Positions 33,017 through 45,002 of a stretch of DNA of 64,000 bases are shown one piece after another. A program made the translations under genes and the position numbers. Source of the stretch: Geosiphon pyriformis (lineage: Eukaryota; Glomeromycota; Glomeromycetes; Archaeosporales; Geosiphonaceae); contig JAAOMT010000741.1 of NCBI GenBank assembly GCA_016748015.1, positions 413,621 to 477,620 on the forward strand, read 5' to 3'. Under the pieces are notes generated by a model, which searched no databases, was not told the origin of the DNA, and was given only the letters and a program-made list of their open reading frames with translations. Each line of letters begins with the position of its first letter. Position 1 is the first letter of the stretch.

Positions 33017-35300
33017 TACTCTTTGTCTTCTTAATTTTATGATCACAACCAGAGCAAAGAGTAAAAAAGCTGTATCTGATATCTTTCCTGAGATATTTAA
33101 TAAGATTTCAACCAGAAAAGTTCACTCTGTTGTAGAAGCAACTAGGCAGAACGTTTTAGAAGTCTTTTCTTTACCCAGTAATCGTGAAAAGCTGCCTTTG
33201 GTAGTTACTGAAGCAACTTCCTCATCTTTGGCTGGTTTCTCACCAGTTAAGATTTCCTCAAAAAGATACACTTGGATTAGTCTCAGTGTTGCCTCTATTC
33301 GAACTAAGAGCCCAAAAGTTTTTAATAATAAACTAGTTAACAAGCTGGTCTTCTTCTTTATAGCTTTTACATCTGGTGCTGCTAGCATCTCCTCTTCAAA
33401 AAAAATAGTCAAAAAGACCAGAAGTTCAGAAAAGTAGGAACAATCACTTGCCTCTGCTATTGTTACACCAAATCCCTTTGTGGTTTTTAATAAGATCTTA
33501 GATAAGATCTCCATAGTATTATCCAGCATGTCATCTAAGATGGGCCAAAATCAACCACTAGCTGTGTTGCCAAATGTGGTGTCTTCCAGCAGATCTTCAC
33601 TGGTTCTGAAAGCAAAACAATCTTTTTCTGTTGGGTCACCTGTTCTTGAGAACTGGGCTGATCAAATGGAAACTGAATCATCTTTTTCTCCAGTTTTTGG
33701 TGCTACTTCTGGTGGTGCCTAAGAAACTATTTCTAGTTGTCAAAGGTTTGCTGGGTGGGTGGCCTCTACTCTGGTGCTTGGTGCTACTTTCAAGATCAAA
33801 TTGGTTCATGTTAAGACTGTTTTTCAGTCTGTGCATGGTTTTTTGGGTGCAAAGTCAGTTGCAAAAAACAATATGAAGCTCTTTTGTGTGGAGTTTGCTT
33901 CCCAAATCTTTTTAAATGCTGCATTTTTGGTGGAGCTTACAAGCTTTGTTCACCTTGCCACTCTTAAAATTGCCAAGTCTTTGGTGGTTTCTGAGTTTGG
34001 CTCTCCTTCTGCTGCTGTTGCATTGCATGATATGTCTTTAGGTGTATCTGCTGTTGACATTAAGACAGTTTTTAATGTTTTTGGTGTAGTTACTCATGTT
34101 GTACTGAAGTCTGTTGGCATTTGGCAATATGTGGTGGTTTATTTCAAGAAATTGAACTTTGCTGTGGCTGCTCTGAATCATTGGTTAGTTTTGGTAAACA
34201 AGAATAGTGTTAGAATTTCTTCTTGGTGAATCAAAATAAGACTATTCTGTTTCGAGATAGATTTAAGGCCAAATTGGTCAATCTTTCTTCTGGTTGCACT
34301 GCCTTTGAGATTAGTAATATGATTTCTCAGGTTGATGGTTGGACATGTTTCATTCCTTGGTTTCCTGATTCTGGTTGTTGTTTTTACTTTGCTCTGGTTA
34401 CATTTGGCTTCCAAGCTGATTTGGATTTTGCTGTTGCCAAAACTGGTACACTAAGAAAGTGCCATATCTAGTGGAAAACTTCTGGTTGTCAGCATTGTTT
34501 TCAGTATCAAAAGTTAAGCCATCTGGCTGCTGATTGTAAGGTTTTTCTACCTCCTCTTCCTAAGTCTCCTAAGATATTTACACCACACTTTGTTGGTCCT
34601 ATGTCTTATGCCAAGACTTTTGCATCTTTGAGCTTCTCTGAATTTCCACTTCTGTCACCTCTTGCCTCTTCTTCAATTGTTGTTGGTGATCCTTTGGTGC
34701 TATTCTGGTTGTTTTCTTTGGAATCTGATTTAACTAAGCTTTCTGCTTTGGTTGAGTCTATTGTTAAACTGGTTGGTTCTATGGTCAAATTGTTTAAACA
34801 ATTTATTAATAGAGATTTGGTCTTAAGCAGCAATCTCGGCCTTAAAGTTAATGAGATTATAATACATATGGGTGTCTTTAGTAAAGTTGTTGGTAAGTTG
34901 GAGAAGGAAATGGTTTCTTTGAAAAAGGAATGCTGTATGGAAAACATTGATATGTTTGGTAATTCAGAGCTTCTATTTGTTGTAAGTGATGATGTGTTTT
35001 TTAATTTGTTGTCCCTTTGGGAGCATGAGTCTGTTGATATTAAAACTGATCTCTTTAAAACTGCCAAGTGGCTAGTTGGATTGGTTTCTTGCAGTGCAAC
35101 TCTGTTTTCTGTTATTTAAAAGATGTCATCTTTGGGTAAGTTTTCTTCTGTAGCATCAGCATAATGTGTTCTTGACTGGTCCGAGTGGCTGGTTATATGT
35201 AGAAAGTACATAATTAGCACTTAGTTTAGATCACTTAGTTTGATATATTGTACTAGGTAGCTTTTGTGCCTTACTCATTAAAACTTAATAAAAAAAAAAT
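33017..35300 (+). mobile_element. ORF1-only LINE-like element, copy A
   Basis: The element begins near 33017 ('actctttgtcttc') and ends in an A-rich tail (35289-35300). It contains one ORF1-type gene and a short 3' UTR with 'ttagatcacttagtttgatat' and 'cattaaaacttaataaaa'. Copy B (46640-50729, minus) starts and ends at the same points: the match stops about 25 bp upstream of the ATG and at the A tail. No endonuclease or RT frame is present in either, so this looks like a non-autonomous 'half-LINE' mobilised by another element's enzymes. LINE-type movement is inferred from the A tail and the 9-bp duplication around copy B. Confidence 0.7.
33039..35164 (+). pseudogene. LINE ORF1-like protein (RRM-like, CCHC knuckle, coiled coil), copy A
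   Basis: RNA-binding, Gag-like protein of a non-LTR element. From the ATG at 33039 (MITTRAKSKK) it has a basic Ser/Lys-rich N-terminus, a middle region with 'ENWADQMETESS', RRM-like segments (33760-34440; e.g. 'GVVTHVVLKSVGIWQYVVVYF'), and a CCHC knuckle at 34496-34537 whose second Cys is Tyr (TGT to TAT; copy B keeps Cys). A C-terminal helical part (34601-35119) follows with 'VGKLEKEMVSLKKECC'. It is dead: TAG 33435, TAA 33720 and TAG 34469 (all expected Trp), a 1-nt loss near 34225, and TAA 35117 (expected Gln). The expected stop is TAA at 35162. Confidence 0.8.
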
Positions 35301-35736
35301 ATATATATTTTATTGTAAAGTTTTTTATAAATAATAATTAGCAATTTCTTATAAATTATTTTTATATTATAAAAATACAATTTAGTCAAAAATTTGTTAA
35401 TATAATTAACAGCAATATAGAAATTAAAATACCATATTAAAAATAAATTAATCTAATTAATGTTATCAAATAAATCAATATTAATAATTTAATTTTTAAG
35501 TTTAATTTTCTAGTAAACTTAATAAATAACTTTATATATTTAATATTATTAGATATAAATACACTATTGACCAAAATAGATTTTTTATTAATATTAATTA
35601 GAAATAAAAAACCAAAAACACAATTATATTAAATAATTTATTAGTATATTTGTTTTTAAAAATTTCAAAGTAGCTTTTAATCTTAAATTATATAATATTT
35701 AACTTTTTATTTTAAATAATATTTTTAATATAATGT
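35301..35736. other. AT-rich stretch, no gene seen
   Basis: Low-complexity A/T DNA between the LINE-like copy A tail and the E5 LTR. Confidence 0.5.
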
Positions 35737-36589
35737 TGTTATAGGTGATTACTTGAGATCTTAAAGCAAATAACAAACCCATAACTTGGTGTTTAATTGC
35801 TAATGTTGACATTGGTATCTAAAGATTTTGTTGTAGAGTTCTTTGTATAATAAACAGAAATTTAATTGATTGTTTTATCTATAGCTTTTTAAAACCACAG
35901 TTTTGTCAATTTTTTTCTCAGCATGATAGCCAGTAATTTTTCTGGTAAGATATCTTCAATTTCGAGTGTCTACCCTTATTCCTAGGTCTTTTACTAGTGC
36001 TATATCCTGACATCAGTATCTCTGTGTATTAATCCTTTTAATTAAGTTAGTAGTAAAAGAAATAAAAATAAAAATAAAAAAAAATTAAAAAAAAAAATTA
36101 AAAAAATTAAAAAAATAAGCCAAGGCAGTTTGCAAGTTGGTATCTTGTCAATAGCCATGATCAAAAACTATTGTTTCAGTGTGATTTAAGTATCAATTTC
36201 TATCAACATGAAGTGTTGATAGTAGAAGTGGATTGTAGATAACAAATAGCTAATTTATTGGTATTTGTGAATTTGGAAGGTTGCTTAGATTAAATCTAAA
36301 CTGAGAGGTCTGTCTTTTCTACTTCTAACTCTACCACTATATATACATAATTGAAATTCCTCAATTCCTCAATTCTTTACACCAGGAATCCTGAAATTTT
36401 TGGAATTCTGCAATTCCTTTGAAAGGAATCCTAAAATTCTGGAATTCTGTGATTCCTTGTATAAGAATTCTGAAATTTCTGGAATCCTGCAATTCTTCTA
36501 AAAGAAATTCTGGAATTTCATATTTACTATGACTACTTCTGATTGGCTAAGTTATATGCTAATATACTTCCTATATTTTATGAGTAACA
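35737..36589 (-). repeat. 3' LTR of E5
   Basis: 853 bp. The left end is TGTTATAGG (family TGTTACAGG), and the right end 'tatgagtaaca' is the reverse complement of TGTTACTCAT. The U3 array of GGAATTC-type repeats is at 36355-36520. Confidence 0.9.
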
Positions 36590-37400
36590 TTATTTTTTTT
36601 TTAATATTAAGCTCCATTAAGATTTCTTAATTTTAATTCTCTATCTTTAAGTAGTTCTTGAACTTTTTTTTCAAAAATTACTTGTGCTATCCTGTTTTGT
36701 AAGTTTTCAAATTGAGCATTAGTTATTTTTCCCATTTAATTAATGGTAATAGAGTCCATTCTTGGATTGAGTAGGATTTCTGGTCAATCTTGAAATCCGA
36801 TGTGTAACCAGTAAATGGCTTTTGCTTGTGTGGTTAAATTGTTCTTCTCCACAAATTGTTTTAGTTGTTGTAGTATTGTTGTGTTAAATAATTGTTTTGT
36901 TTTATCTGTGTACAAGTTCTGAATATTCAAGTGTTGTCCCAAATAAAAGTAACAAAAGTTTTTTGGAAATTGTTGTATCCACCAATTCCAAGTTTCTATA
37001 GTTAATTCTTGATATTGGATTACTTCTGGTTGCATTACTATTGCCAATTTTACTTTTGTAATTATTTTGTCAACAGTGTTTTCTGTTTTTCTTCATGTTT
37101 TATCCTGTGTTTTTTTTCTGGTGTTTGTGTATCTAATAGTTTGTTGGTTAATTGTAATTTTTATTTCTTGTGGTTGAATTAATTGAAAGAGTTGTTGTAC
37201 TAGTAAGTGAATGTTGTTAGTAATCTCCATTTTCTGCTGTTTTTTGTCACATATACTGTGTTTTTATATACTCTTTGGTTGTTCAATTTTACATGTTTGG
37301 TTCAATGATTATAATTGGTTTTAGATCTTATGGAATCTTATCTGGTTTGACTAATATTCTCTGTACTCTTAATTGTAAAATATTACTGGTCGATAATAAT
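36590..37400 (-). pseudogene. C-terminal extension of Pol, E5
   Basis: This corresponds to 20106-20928 of E2. The longest open part (36784-37047) reads 'IETWNWWIQQFPKNFCYFYLGQHL' (Trp-rich) and 'NLYTDKTKQLF'. The family is not recognised. The polypurine tract of E5 would be the T-rich stretch just right of 36589, but it is poorly kept. Confidence 0.55.
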
Positions 37401-38530
37401 GTTGTACTGTAATATTGTTTCAGTCAATCTCTATGTGCTGCTTTGTTTAAGATTTTGTTGTTTAATCTTAATTTATAAGCTTCATTTTCAAGAATTTTTT
37501 CTATGTGAAATAGTCTGTCCCATTTGGGGTCAAATTTTCTACTTCATTGTTTTTCTGCTTTGGTATAATGTAAAAATACTTTGTCTTTAATCTTAAATTC
37601 AACTGATTTCTCTGATAGTTGGTTATCGTGTCTTTCTTTTTGTTTTTCTTGTGACTTTTGGATGTTATCAGCTGCTCTTCACCATGTGTTTTCTAGTGTC
37701 TTCATTAAGTCATATGTTCTTTTCAACAATGTTCTTTGAAAATTTTTTTTTGTTATTGGTTCTGTTAGATATGTTTTGACTTCTATCTCAATTAGTAATG
37801 TTGCTGTTCTACCATATACTAATTCAAATGGTGTTGCTTGTGTAGTGTCTTGCTTCATTGTCTGATAAGCAAATAATACTAATGGTATGATCAAATTCCA
37901 TTTGTCCTGGTTTTTTTGGCTGATTTTGGCTATTGCTTTATACAATGTTCTATTGAATTTTTCAATTAATCCATTGGTTTGTGGATAGTATGATGATAAT
38001 AGTGGTTTTTTTATCCCAAATTTTTGACTTAATTCTGCCAATGTTCTATTTACAAAGTGGGTTTTTTGATCTAATAATAGTTCTTTTGGACATCCATGTT
38101 AACAGATCAAATCTTGATGAACAAATTCGGCAATGGATTCTGCATCTGCTCTTTGAATGGCTTTTGCTTCTGGCCATTTTGTAAGATAATTCATGGCTAC
38201 TGCAATATATCTGTTGCCTCTGCTGGTTATTGTTAATAGTCCGACTAAGTCAATTTCAATATGGTCAAATGGTTGTTCTACTTTGATTAGTCTCAATGGT
38301 TCACTGGGTTTTGTTTCTTCTCTTCTCTAACAAGCATCACAATTTTAAATATATTGGATGATGTCTGGATACATTAATAGCCAATAATATCTTTTTCTGA
38401 TTCTTTCTATTGTTGCTTCTTTATGAAAATATCTTGTTATTGGATCTAAGTACATGTTGAACAATATTGTTTCTTTTTCTGGTTCTGTAATTACTCTGAT
38501 TGGTTAATCTGGATTCTTTTTGTTTTTTCA
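37401..38530 (-). pseudogene. Integrase with GPY/F module, E5
   Basis: The GPF module lies at about 37400-37600. The catalytic core 37679-38296 shows 'IEIDLVGLLT', 'AVAMNYLTKWPEAKAIQ' (the first catalytic Asp now Asn), 'LLLDQKTHF', 'YYPQTNGLIEKFNR' with the catalytic Glu, and 'VYGRTATL'. The HHCC region (38300-38480) has lost residues, with a stop beside the Cys pair. Confidence 0.88.
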
Positions 38531-38699
38531 GTAAAGTATATTTTGGTAATTGATAAAATATTTTGATTGTTGTTTTATGTTGTTTTGTTTCTTTTGAGAT
38601 AATTTTTCCTTAAACAATTGAGTATTTATATAATGTTGGAGTTGTTGGTATTTTTGTATATTCATCTTTTGTTGTATTTTTGGGTTGAAATGTTTTTTT

Positions 38700-39110
38700 A
38701 GATTTGTCTTATTTACGACAGACTGTCAGCATTTCTATTGTCTTTTTTCTTTTTATAATGTACTGTAAATGTATATGGTGATAGTACTATTTTCCATCTT
38801 GCATGGTAATTGTCTTCAAATTTTTACTTCTGGATTGAAGTCAATCCTTTATGATTAGTGTACACATCAAACTTTTGACTCAAGTATTCTTTTTATTTAG
38901 TAATGGCCCAATAGATAGCTAAGTGTTCCAATGCTGGAGTTTCATAGTTCTTTTCAGTTGAACTTAAGCTTCTACTGGCATATGCTACTGAATGTTCTCT
39001 TCCATCTGATCTTTTCTGCAATAGTACTGCTCCTAATACTTGGCCTAATGCATCAGTGGTGATAATGAATGGTTTGCTGTGATCTGGATACATTAACACT
39101 AAAGCTTGAA
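38700..39110 (-). pseudogene. RNase H domain, E5
   Basis: 'SKPFIITTDALGQVLGAVLLQ' (the DAS motif now DAL) and 'HSVAYASRSLSSTEKNYETPALEHLAIYWAI' in short recognisable blocks. A stop follows at the Lys/Trp stretch. It belongs to the same frame as RT. Confidence 0.85.
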
Positions 39111-40080
39111 TAAGTTTTCTTCTCAGTGTGTCAAATGCTTTTTGTTGAGCTTCTGTCTATTCATACTTTACATTCTTAATTTGTAAATAATAGAATAGCT
39201 GAGCCAGTTTAGAAAAGTCCTTGATAAAGCAACAATAATAGCCTGTGAATCCCAAAAATGCTCTCAGTTCTATCAAGTTGGTTGGTACTGAAAAGTTTTT
39301 TACTATTGCAATTTAATCTGGATCCATTTTAATGCCATTTTTGCTTATGACATATTCCAAAAATTTCAACTCTGTTTTGCTAAAAAAACACTTAGTCATA
39401 TTTAATTTCAATCCTGCTCTTTTCAACCTTTCAAACACTTGTTGAAGATGATGTAGATGGTCATCAAATGTCTTTGAGAACACATTGGTGTCATCTAAGT
39501 AAACAACTACTGATTTCCACAGTAGTTTAGTATAAACAATTTTCATGAGCTGTTGGAATATTGCTGGAGCATTCATCAAGCCAAATGGCATTACTTCGAA
39601 CTCAAAATTCTCTTCCCATGTTGTGAAAGCTGTTTTTTTTTTATCTTCTAGTTTCATGACTACTTGCCAGTAACTGCTGTCTAAGTCCAAAGTTGAAAAC
39701 CATTTCTTTCCTCCAAAAGCATCAAATAGTTCTTGGATCTTTGGAGTTGAGTAACTATCTCCTTTAGTTACTCCATTCAGTTTCTGGTAATCTACACAAA
39801 AGTGGATTTTTTTATTTTTTTTATGGACTAATACTATTGATGATGACCATGGGCTCATTAATAGTTAAATTAATCTATTGTCAAGCATCTGATTAATTTC
39901 TTGATGAATGATCTCATGGCTGGCTGGTGGTACTCTGTATGCTTTTTGTTTGATTGGCATTACATCTCTAGTCTTGATCTGATGTTAGATTATGTCAGTT
40001 CTGCCAAATTTGTTTTTGTTGGCAAAGATGTTATTGAAATTATTAAGTAATATCTTGAGTTGCATCTGTTAAAGTGGGTC
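39111..40080 (-). pseudogene. Reverse transcriptase, E5
   Basis: This is the best RT of the window. 39313-39858 is open over 181 codons with 'HKKNKKIHFCVDYQKLN', 'FSTLDLDSSYWQVVM', 'VMPFGLMNAPAIFQ' and the intact active site YLDDT. The thumb/connection part (39111-39312) has a stop in place of a Lys or Gln codon. Confidence 0.92.
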
Positions 40081-40536
40081 TAAGTTTCCCAAGTTTATCT
40101 GTTCCAATTGTTCTGGTTGGAGCAGATAACATTTACTTTGTCTGTAAATGGTTTGTGATATAATATCCACATATCCACAAAGCTGTGAAAAATCTGGAAT
40201 GTAGTTTGGTGGTTGATTCTCAACTTCAGTGATTAAGTATCCAATAATGATTCCTTTTGGTATCTTGATAATATTTTAGGTTGTGTTATAAATAGAAATT
40301 TTAATGTTTTTGGGGCTTTTGGCTGGTATCTAAAGATTAGTGAGTCCAATCTTTCTTAATTCACAGATGGTGGCTTCTGCTTCAAACAACTGAGCTTGAT
40401 TTTTTATTTCTCTTTTTATGATTAACATATACTGGTCATATGATGGAATGGAAATTAGTTGACAGATAGAGATAATTTCTCCTTTGTTAACAATCTCTTC
40501 TTTTGCTATATTAACTGGTATATTTATTTTATTCAT
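40081..40536 (-). pseudogene. Beta-rich linker between dUTPase and RT, E5
   Basis: Same linker as 17085-17444 in E2. It is open from 40536 to 40330, then carries stops. The 'ISIYNTT' and 'LEQINLGNLDPL' blocks are recognisable. Confidence 0.55.
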
Positions 40537-40986
40537 TGATTCGAATCCTTGTATCCCTCTAGCTGTAATCCCTAATTATTTCCTGTTTCTCATGAATACT
40601 AATTAAGCTATTTTAACCAGAGACAAGAATATTGCCTGTGCTATCTTTTCATTTGGTTTTATAACATAGGCCTTTTCTGAGTCATTTTGTAGCATAGCAA
40701 TGATATTTCTTACATATTCTGCATCAATTATTTCTCCTCTGATATTTATTCCTTTTTTTGCTAAGCTACTCCTAGATGCTAGTTGAACCATTATTGTTGT
40801 TAGAATTTCTAGTGCTATTTTGAGATTGATGCAAGTGTGCAAATATGGTTCCAATTTGATGGCATTTTTTCCTAAATACCTTAGATTAAATTCTGTATTA
40901 GTATCATGCATGCATTCTGGCATAATACTTTTATTGTTATCATTGAACCATTTTAGTTCCTGCTCCTTGGTGAGGTCTGAGAGCAT
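40500..40986 (-). pseudogene. dUTPase domain inside Pol, E5
   Basis: 'NTEFNLRYL' (motif 1, damaged), 'RSSLAKKGINI' (motif 2 intact), 'GEIIDAEYVRNI' (motif 3 with catalytic Asp), 'EKIAQAIFLSL' (motif 4), and a broken motif 5 beyond the TAA near 40600. Damage is scattered Gly-to-Glu or Gly-to-Arg and Asp-to-Asn changes. Confidence 0.88.
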
Positions 40987-41055
40987 GATATATTGTTTGT
41001 AGTTTAGATCAGAGTTCGAATCTGAGTTTAAATCATTGTCATTATTATTGCCATA

Positions 41056-41826
41056 TTAAACAGAGCTGGAACTGTTGTTTTTGTTGTCATTGTTGTCGGA
41101 GTTTAAATCGGGATTGAAATTTGATTCTGATTCTGATGCACAGCTGCTGATTGGTTCTTTCTCTTCTGGGATTATGTAGATCATATATAGTGGTGGATTG
41201 TAAATAAGATCATACTCATTACAATATTGAAAGTCATATGGGATCAAACAGTGGTCACATAGTTGGGTGTTTGTTTGAACTAAACACTGCTCTTGTTTCT
41301 CTCTTGTTAGTGCCAAATTTTGATAATGCTCATGGAATTCTTCTGGGCCTGCTTTTAGATCCAAGAAAGTGTCTAGGTTGGGAATCAGAATAATATTAAC
41401 TGGTTTTAGAGGGTTGTTCTTGATTTCCAGTATTTTGCTGGACATGATGCCTTCTACTTTGGTATTTGCTATCCACCAAATCTTGTCCTCATCATGTGGG
41501 TAACTGTTCAAACAAAAGATTGCACGATGTCAGGCAGCAGTTATTAGTATACTATGACTTACCCAATTGCTGATAAGGATTGTGTACTGACACAAAGTGT
41601 CGTATGTTCCTTCTTAACTAGGAATGTCATTCCACATTCCTTTGTCAAGCAATTGTTCATTACAAGTAAGACATGATTCATTTTCCCACTTGCCTTGTCT
41701 TTTTGGGTAGTCATAACATTCACAGTGGCAAGACTTGCAATAGTAATAAGTTCGCATCCAGTAATCTTTGTCTGGTGCAATCTAAGCTCCCATGGAAGAC
41801 AGTTTCTTTTTGCAGTCTTTGCACTT
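41056..41826 (-). pseudogene. Cysteine-cluster region, E5
   Basis: From 41826 leftwards: CKDC, then YYYCKSCHCEC, CLTCNEQLLDKGMW and CQ, with one Cys of the fourth pair changed to Tyr. The second cluster (41207-41259) reads CDHC...CNEY, the last Cys lost to Tyr. The acidic Ser/Asn/Asp spacer is at 41056-41140. Comparing E1, E2 and E5 gives a firm consensus of four pairs plus two pairs. Confidence 0.6.
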
Positions 41827-42216
41827 GAAAAGAATATAAAGTGGTTCTGGCCTGGTATTTGTTGAGTATGTACTTTCTCAACTGCTTGTTACTGTGATGT
41901 CGTTGGTTTTTTTAGGTATGTTTTCCTTCTTTTTTTTCTTTTTTCCTTTGTCTTTTTCTTTCCAGTTTAGAATTGGTAGCATTTCATTTTGGTTGTTGTC
42001 AGTTCACATGTTTTGGTCAGTTCTTTAGGTAAGTTTTTCTGTGTGCTTTCCTTTTTTTTAGTCATCTCATAAAAGTATCAGCAATAGTTCATTGTGGTTT
42101 TTGTCAGCCCACAAGACTTAATAGGCTTCCCAAAGAGGTTTGCTTACTTTTTCTTTGAGTTCAATTAATGGTACTGGCATGTTAGTGGTCTTAAAGTGAC
42201 CACACATTGCTGGTGC

Positions 42217-42876
42217 TTATGTGTGTTGGCTGTTTTGGCTGATTTGCAACTTTTGGGTGGTCCAGTCAAGTGTCGCATTGGTTTTGGACAGCCAATCATT
42301 CCCAACTAAAGCTTGATATTGGATGGCCTTTATGACTAATACTTTGATTGGCATGATAATACTATTGACCTCTATAGGGAGGTCATCAATCTCACTAATC
42401 AGAGTTTTGGTTGCTTCATTAGCAGTGATTATACACACACTGGCAGCATAATCAACTTGGCAACTTAATTGGTCTATAAGTTGTTATGTAATAATGCTGC
42501 CAGCTAATTCACTGTTTAGAATCAGTTTGATGGCATGGCCATCAACTTTTGTGTTAGTGTACATGGTGGTGATTGGTTTGATGTCAAGAGCAGCTCCACT
42601 AAATAATAAAACTGGTATGGTTTTCTCAAGTTCAAAAAGAAAAATAGCTGCTAGAAATTCATTGTTGAAAATAGTTGCTGGTGGGATATTGCTGGTAAGT
42701 GGCTGTTTCTGGTTGAGTTCCAGATTGTTAGATGGGGTGTCTTTTGGGATAACTAGGAGACTTAAATAATTCTGGGAATTCAGGTTTTGGACATGGCTGG
42801 TGCCCGAATTTTGTTGACAAGATCTTAATTGTTGGGTTGATGAACTGGGGATTGGTTGGTAAACTATCATCGCCAA
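42217..42876 (-). pseudogene. Aspartic protease, E5
   Basis: 'AIKLILNSELAGSIIT' corresponds to LILDSGSAGS. Three of the residues around the catalytic site are changed (Asp to Asn, Gly to Glu, Ser to Leu), so it is inactive. The downstream block 'VLVIKAIQYQALVGNDWLSKTNATLDW' is well kept. Confidence 0.85.
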
Positions 42877-42957
42877 TCTCCAGTTTTGTTGTGTTATTCT
42901 TGGCCTGTGTGTTCTATTTTGAGATAAGTTTTGTGGTGATGTTTGGATTTGTTGAAG

Positions 42958-44940
42958 CTAATAGATTACAGATGGCTGTAGTTGATATATTACTTGTGAC
43001 TGTGGCTAATAAATTGGAGTTTGATATATTGATGGTTGATAAATTGGCTGCTGCATCATTAATAAGTAAGTGGGTTAATATTGATTTTGGTTTAAGTAAG
43101 GATTCAGGATTTGAAACTAGCAATTAGGGTTTCTGTATTGATTTCTCAATCATTAATTATTATTATTAGATCAGCAGTCAATTTTTAGATGGTCTTGTCT
43201 TCCACAGTTGTGGCAAACATGCATCTCTGACTGTCATGACTGATTGAATGATGATGGTCACAACTGATATTGGAAACGATTCACATTTCCTTGGTTACTG
43301 TATCATTGTGGAGATTAATAAATTGCCTGATTATTGTTAGCTAAGTATTTCTCTAGTTTCTGATTAATTGAATTGCTAAATTGTTTCAATTTGAAATCCA
43401 ATTCAGATGATTTATTCATTACTAGATTTACAGCTTGGGTGTGGTTGGCTTCTAACTCAGCTGACTCAAAGTCCTTGGTGCATGTGATTGCATTTTGGAG
43501 GGTGGCTGCATGTAACAGATGTACGTGTTATAGAATACTATTGTGCAAACTATGGATAAACTGATTCAGGATTTGTGGCTCTGTGAAGTAGTTCACATCA
43601 ATTGCTTAAATTTGGCACAGATTTTGCTGGAAGCATTCCAAATAAGTGGTAACTGCTTCAGTATCTTTCTGTTTGATAGTGGTGAATGTATTGGCCAAGC
43701 AATTAATGCTATTATTATTACTAAAATATCTCAAAAATTCAAGTTTGAATTCCTGGAAGGTTTGTGGTCTGGCTGCTAAACTCTGATATGAATCAGCAGT
43801 ATCTTGGAAAAAGTAAGGAATTGTTTAAAGGGCTCTATTGTCATCCCAGTTATTAGCAGTAATGGCTTTGGCAATGTTGTTAATCTATGCTTGGGTGTTG
43901 TCTTCTTCACCAGTGAATTTCTCAAGTTTGGTGATTTGGAGTGTAGACCATTAGGTTCATGTTTTGTTATTGAGATGGTTGTTGCAGCTGTTGTGGTTGT
44001 TGAAAGGGTTGTTGAATTTGTTGATTTAGTTGTAAAAGCTCGGCTATTAGATTAATTAGTGGCTGATTGATGATAATTATTGGAAGTACATTTGGTTGAT
44101 TAATTAATTTGGGTTTTGGATTATTCTGATTTTGTGGTAGTTGAATATTCAGAGTTTTAACTTCTGAATTTTCTAAATTTGGATCTTGCTAAGTCTGAAA
44201 GTTTGGGGTTTCAATGTCTGGATTTTTTGGAATTGGGTTCTGGTAAGTAACTTCTTGATCTTTGGCTTCTTTTCTTTCTCCTCTTCTGATTTTGTTACCT
44301 TTTATGAGTCAGCTGTTCCAAAATCTGGTGAAGGTAGTGGTAATTGGTATCTTAATAGGATGGTTGATCACAATTTAAATCTTTTAAAATAATTGCCATA
44401 GGTCCCTAATAAATCTGCTTTTTTTTGTTTACTTTAAAATAAGAGTTGTCCAAATGTTGATGTTATATTTAATGTGGATGCACCTGTTGATAAGATGTTG
44501 ATGGTACTTCCAGATGTATAGTGGTATGATGAGTTTGTTGGCAATTCAACTCTGGTTTTCTTCCAAGTAGGTGGTTGGATCTTTTTTGGTATTGCTGTTG
44601 GTGTTTGTAGTTTTCTTTTTCCTTTGTTTGTATAGGTAATTGAGAATTGTTGTTGTGTGTATTTTTCAATGATTTAATTAATTTTCCTGATGATTGGTGC
44701 AAAACTGTAATTTTTTGGTAAGCTAGTGTGTTGAAATAATTTTGTATAGAAGTTTTCTCTTGTTAATTCAATGTCAACTGTTTTTTCTAAACAGTCTGTG
44801 ATTTTTTCATTAATGTAAAAGTTGAAAGTAGATTCTGTTGAATAATGGTTGTTGTTTAATTCTAGTTGTTGACAATACTGTTAAAACAAAAATTTGGCAA
44901 ATTTTAAATGGTTTGTTCTTATGTTTTTTGGTTCTGCCAC
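42958..44940 (-). pseudogene. Gag with CCHC knuckle and Tyr/Pro repeat, E5
   Basis: The knuckle CHNCGRQDHLKIDC (43174-43215) is intact. The Tyr/Pro repeat lies after it (42958-43060, QPIYQPSIYQ). The capsid region (43370-43900) matches E2 13600-14190. The N-terminal domain begins near 44940 and is split by frame changes. There is no single long frame. Confidence 0.82.
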
Positions 44941-44983
44941 TTTTGAATGATTGTTGTTGGTGCTGGTTCTCTGTAGAATTATA

Positions 44984-45000
44984 TCTCACAGGGAGCACCA
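44984..45000 (-). promoter_or_regulatory. Primer-binding site of E5
   Basis: The coding strand reads TGGTGCTCCCTGTGAGA, two bases after the end of the 5' LTR. Confidence 0.75.
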
Positions 45001-45002
45001 AA

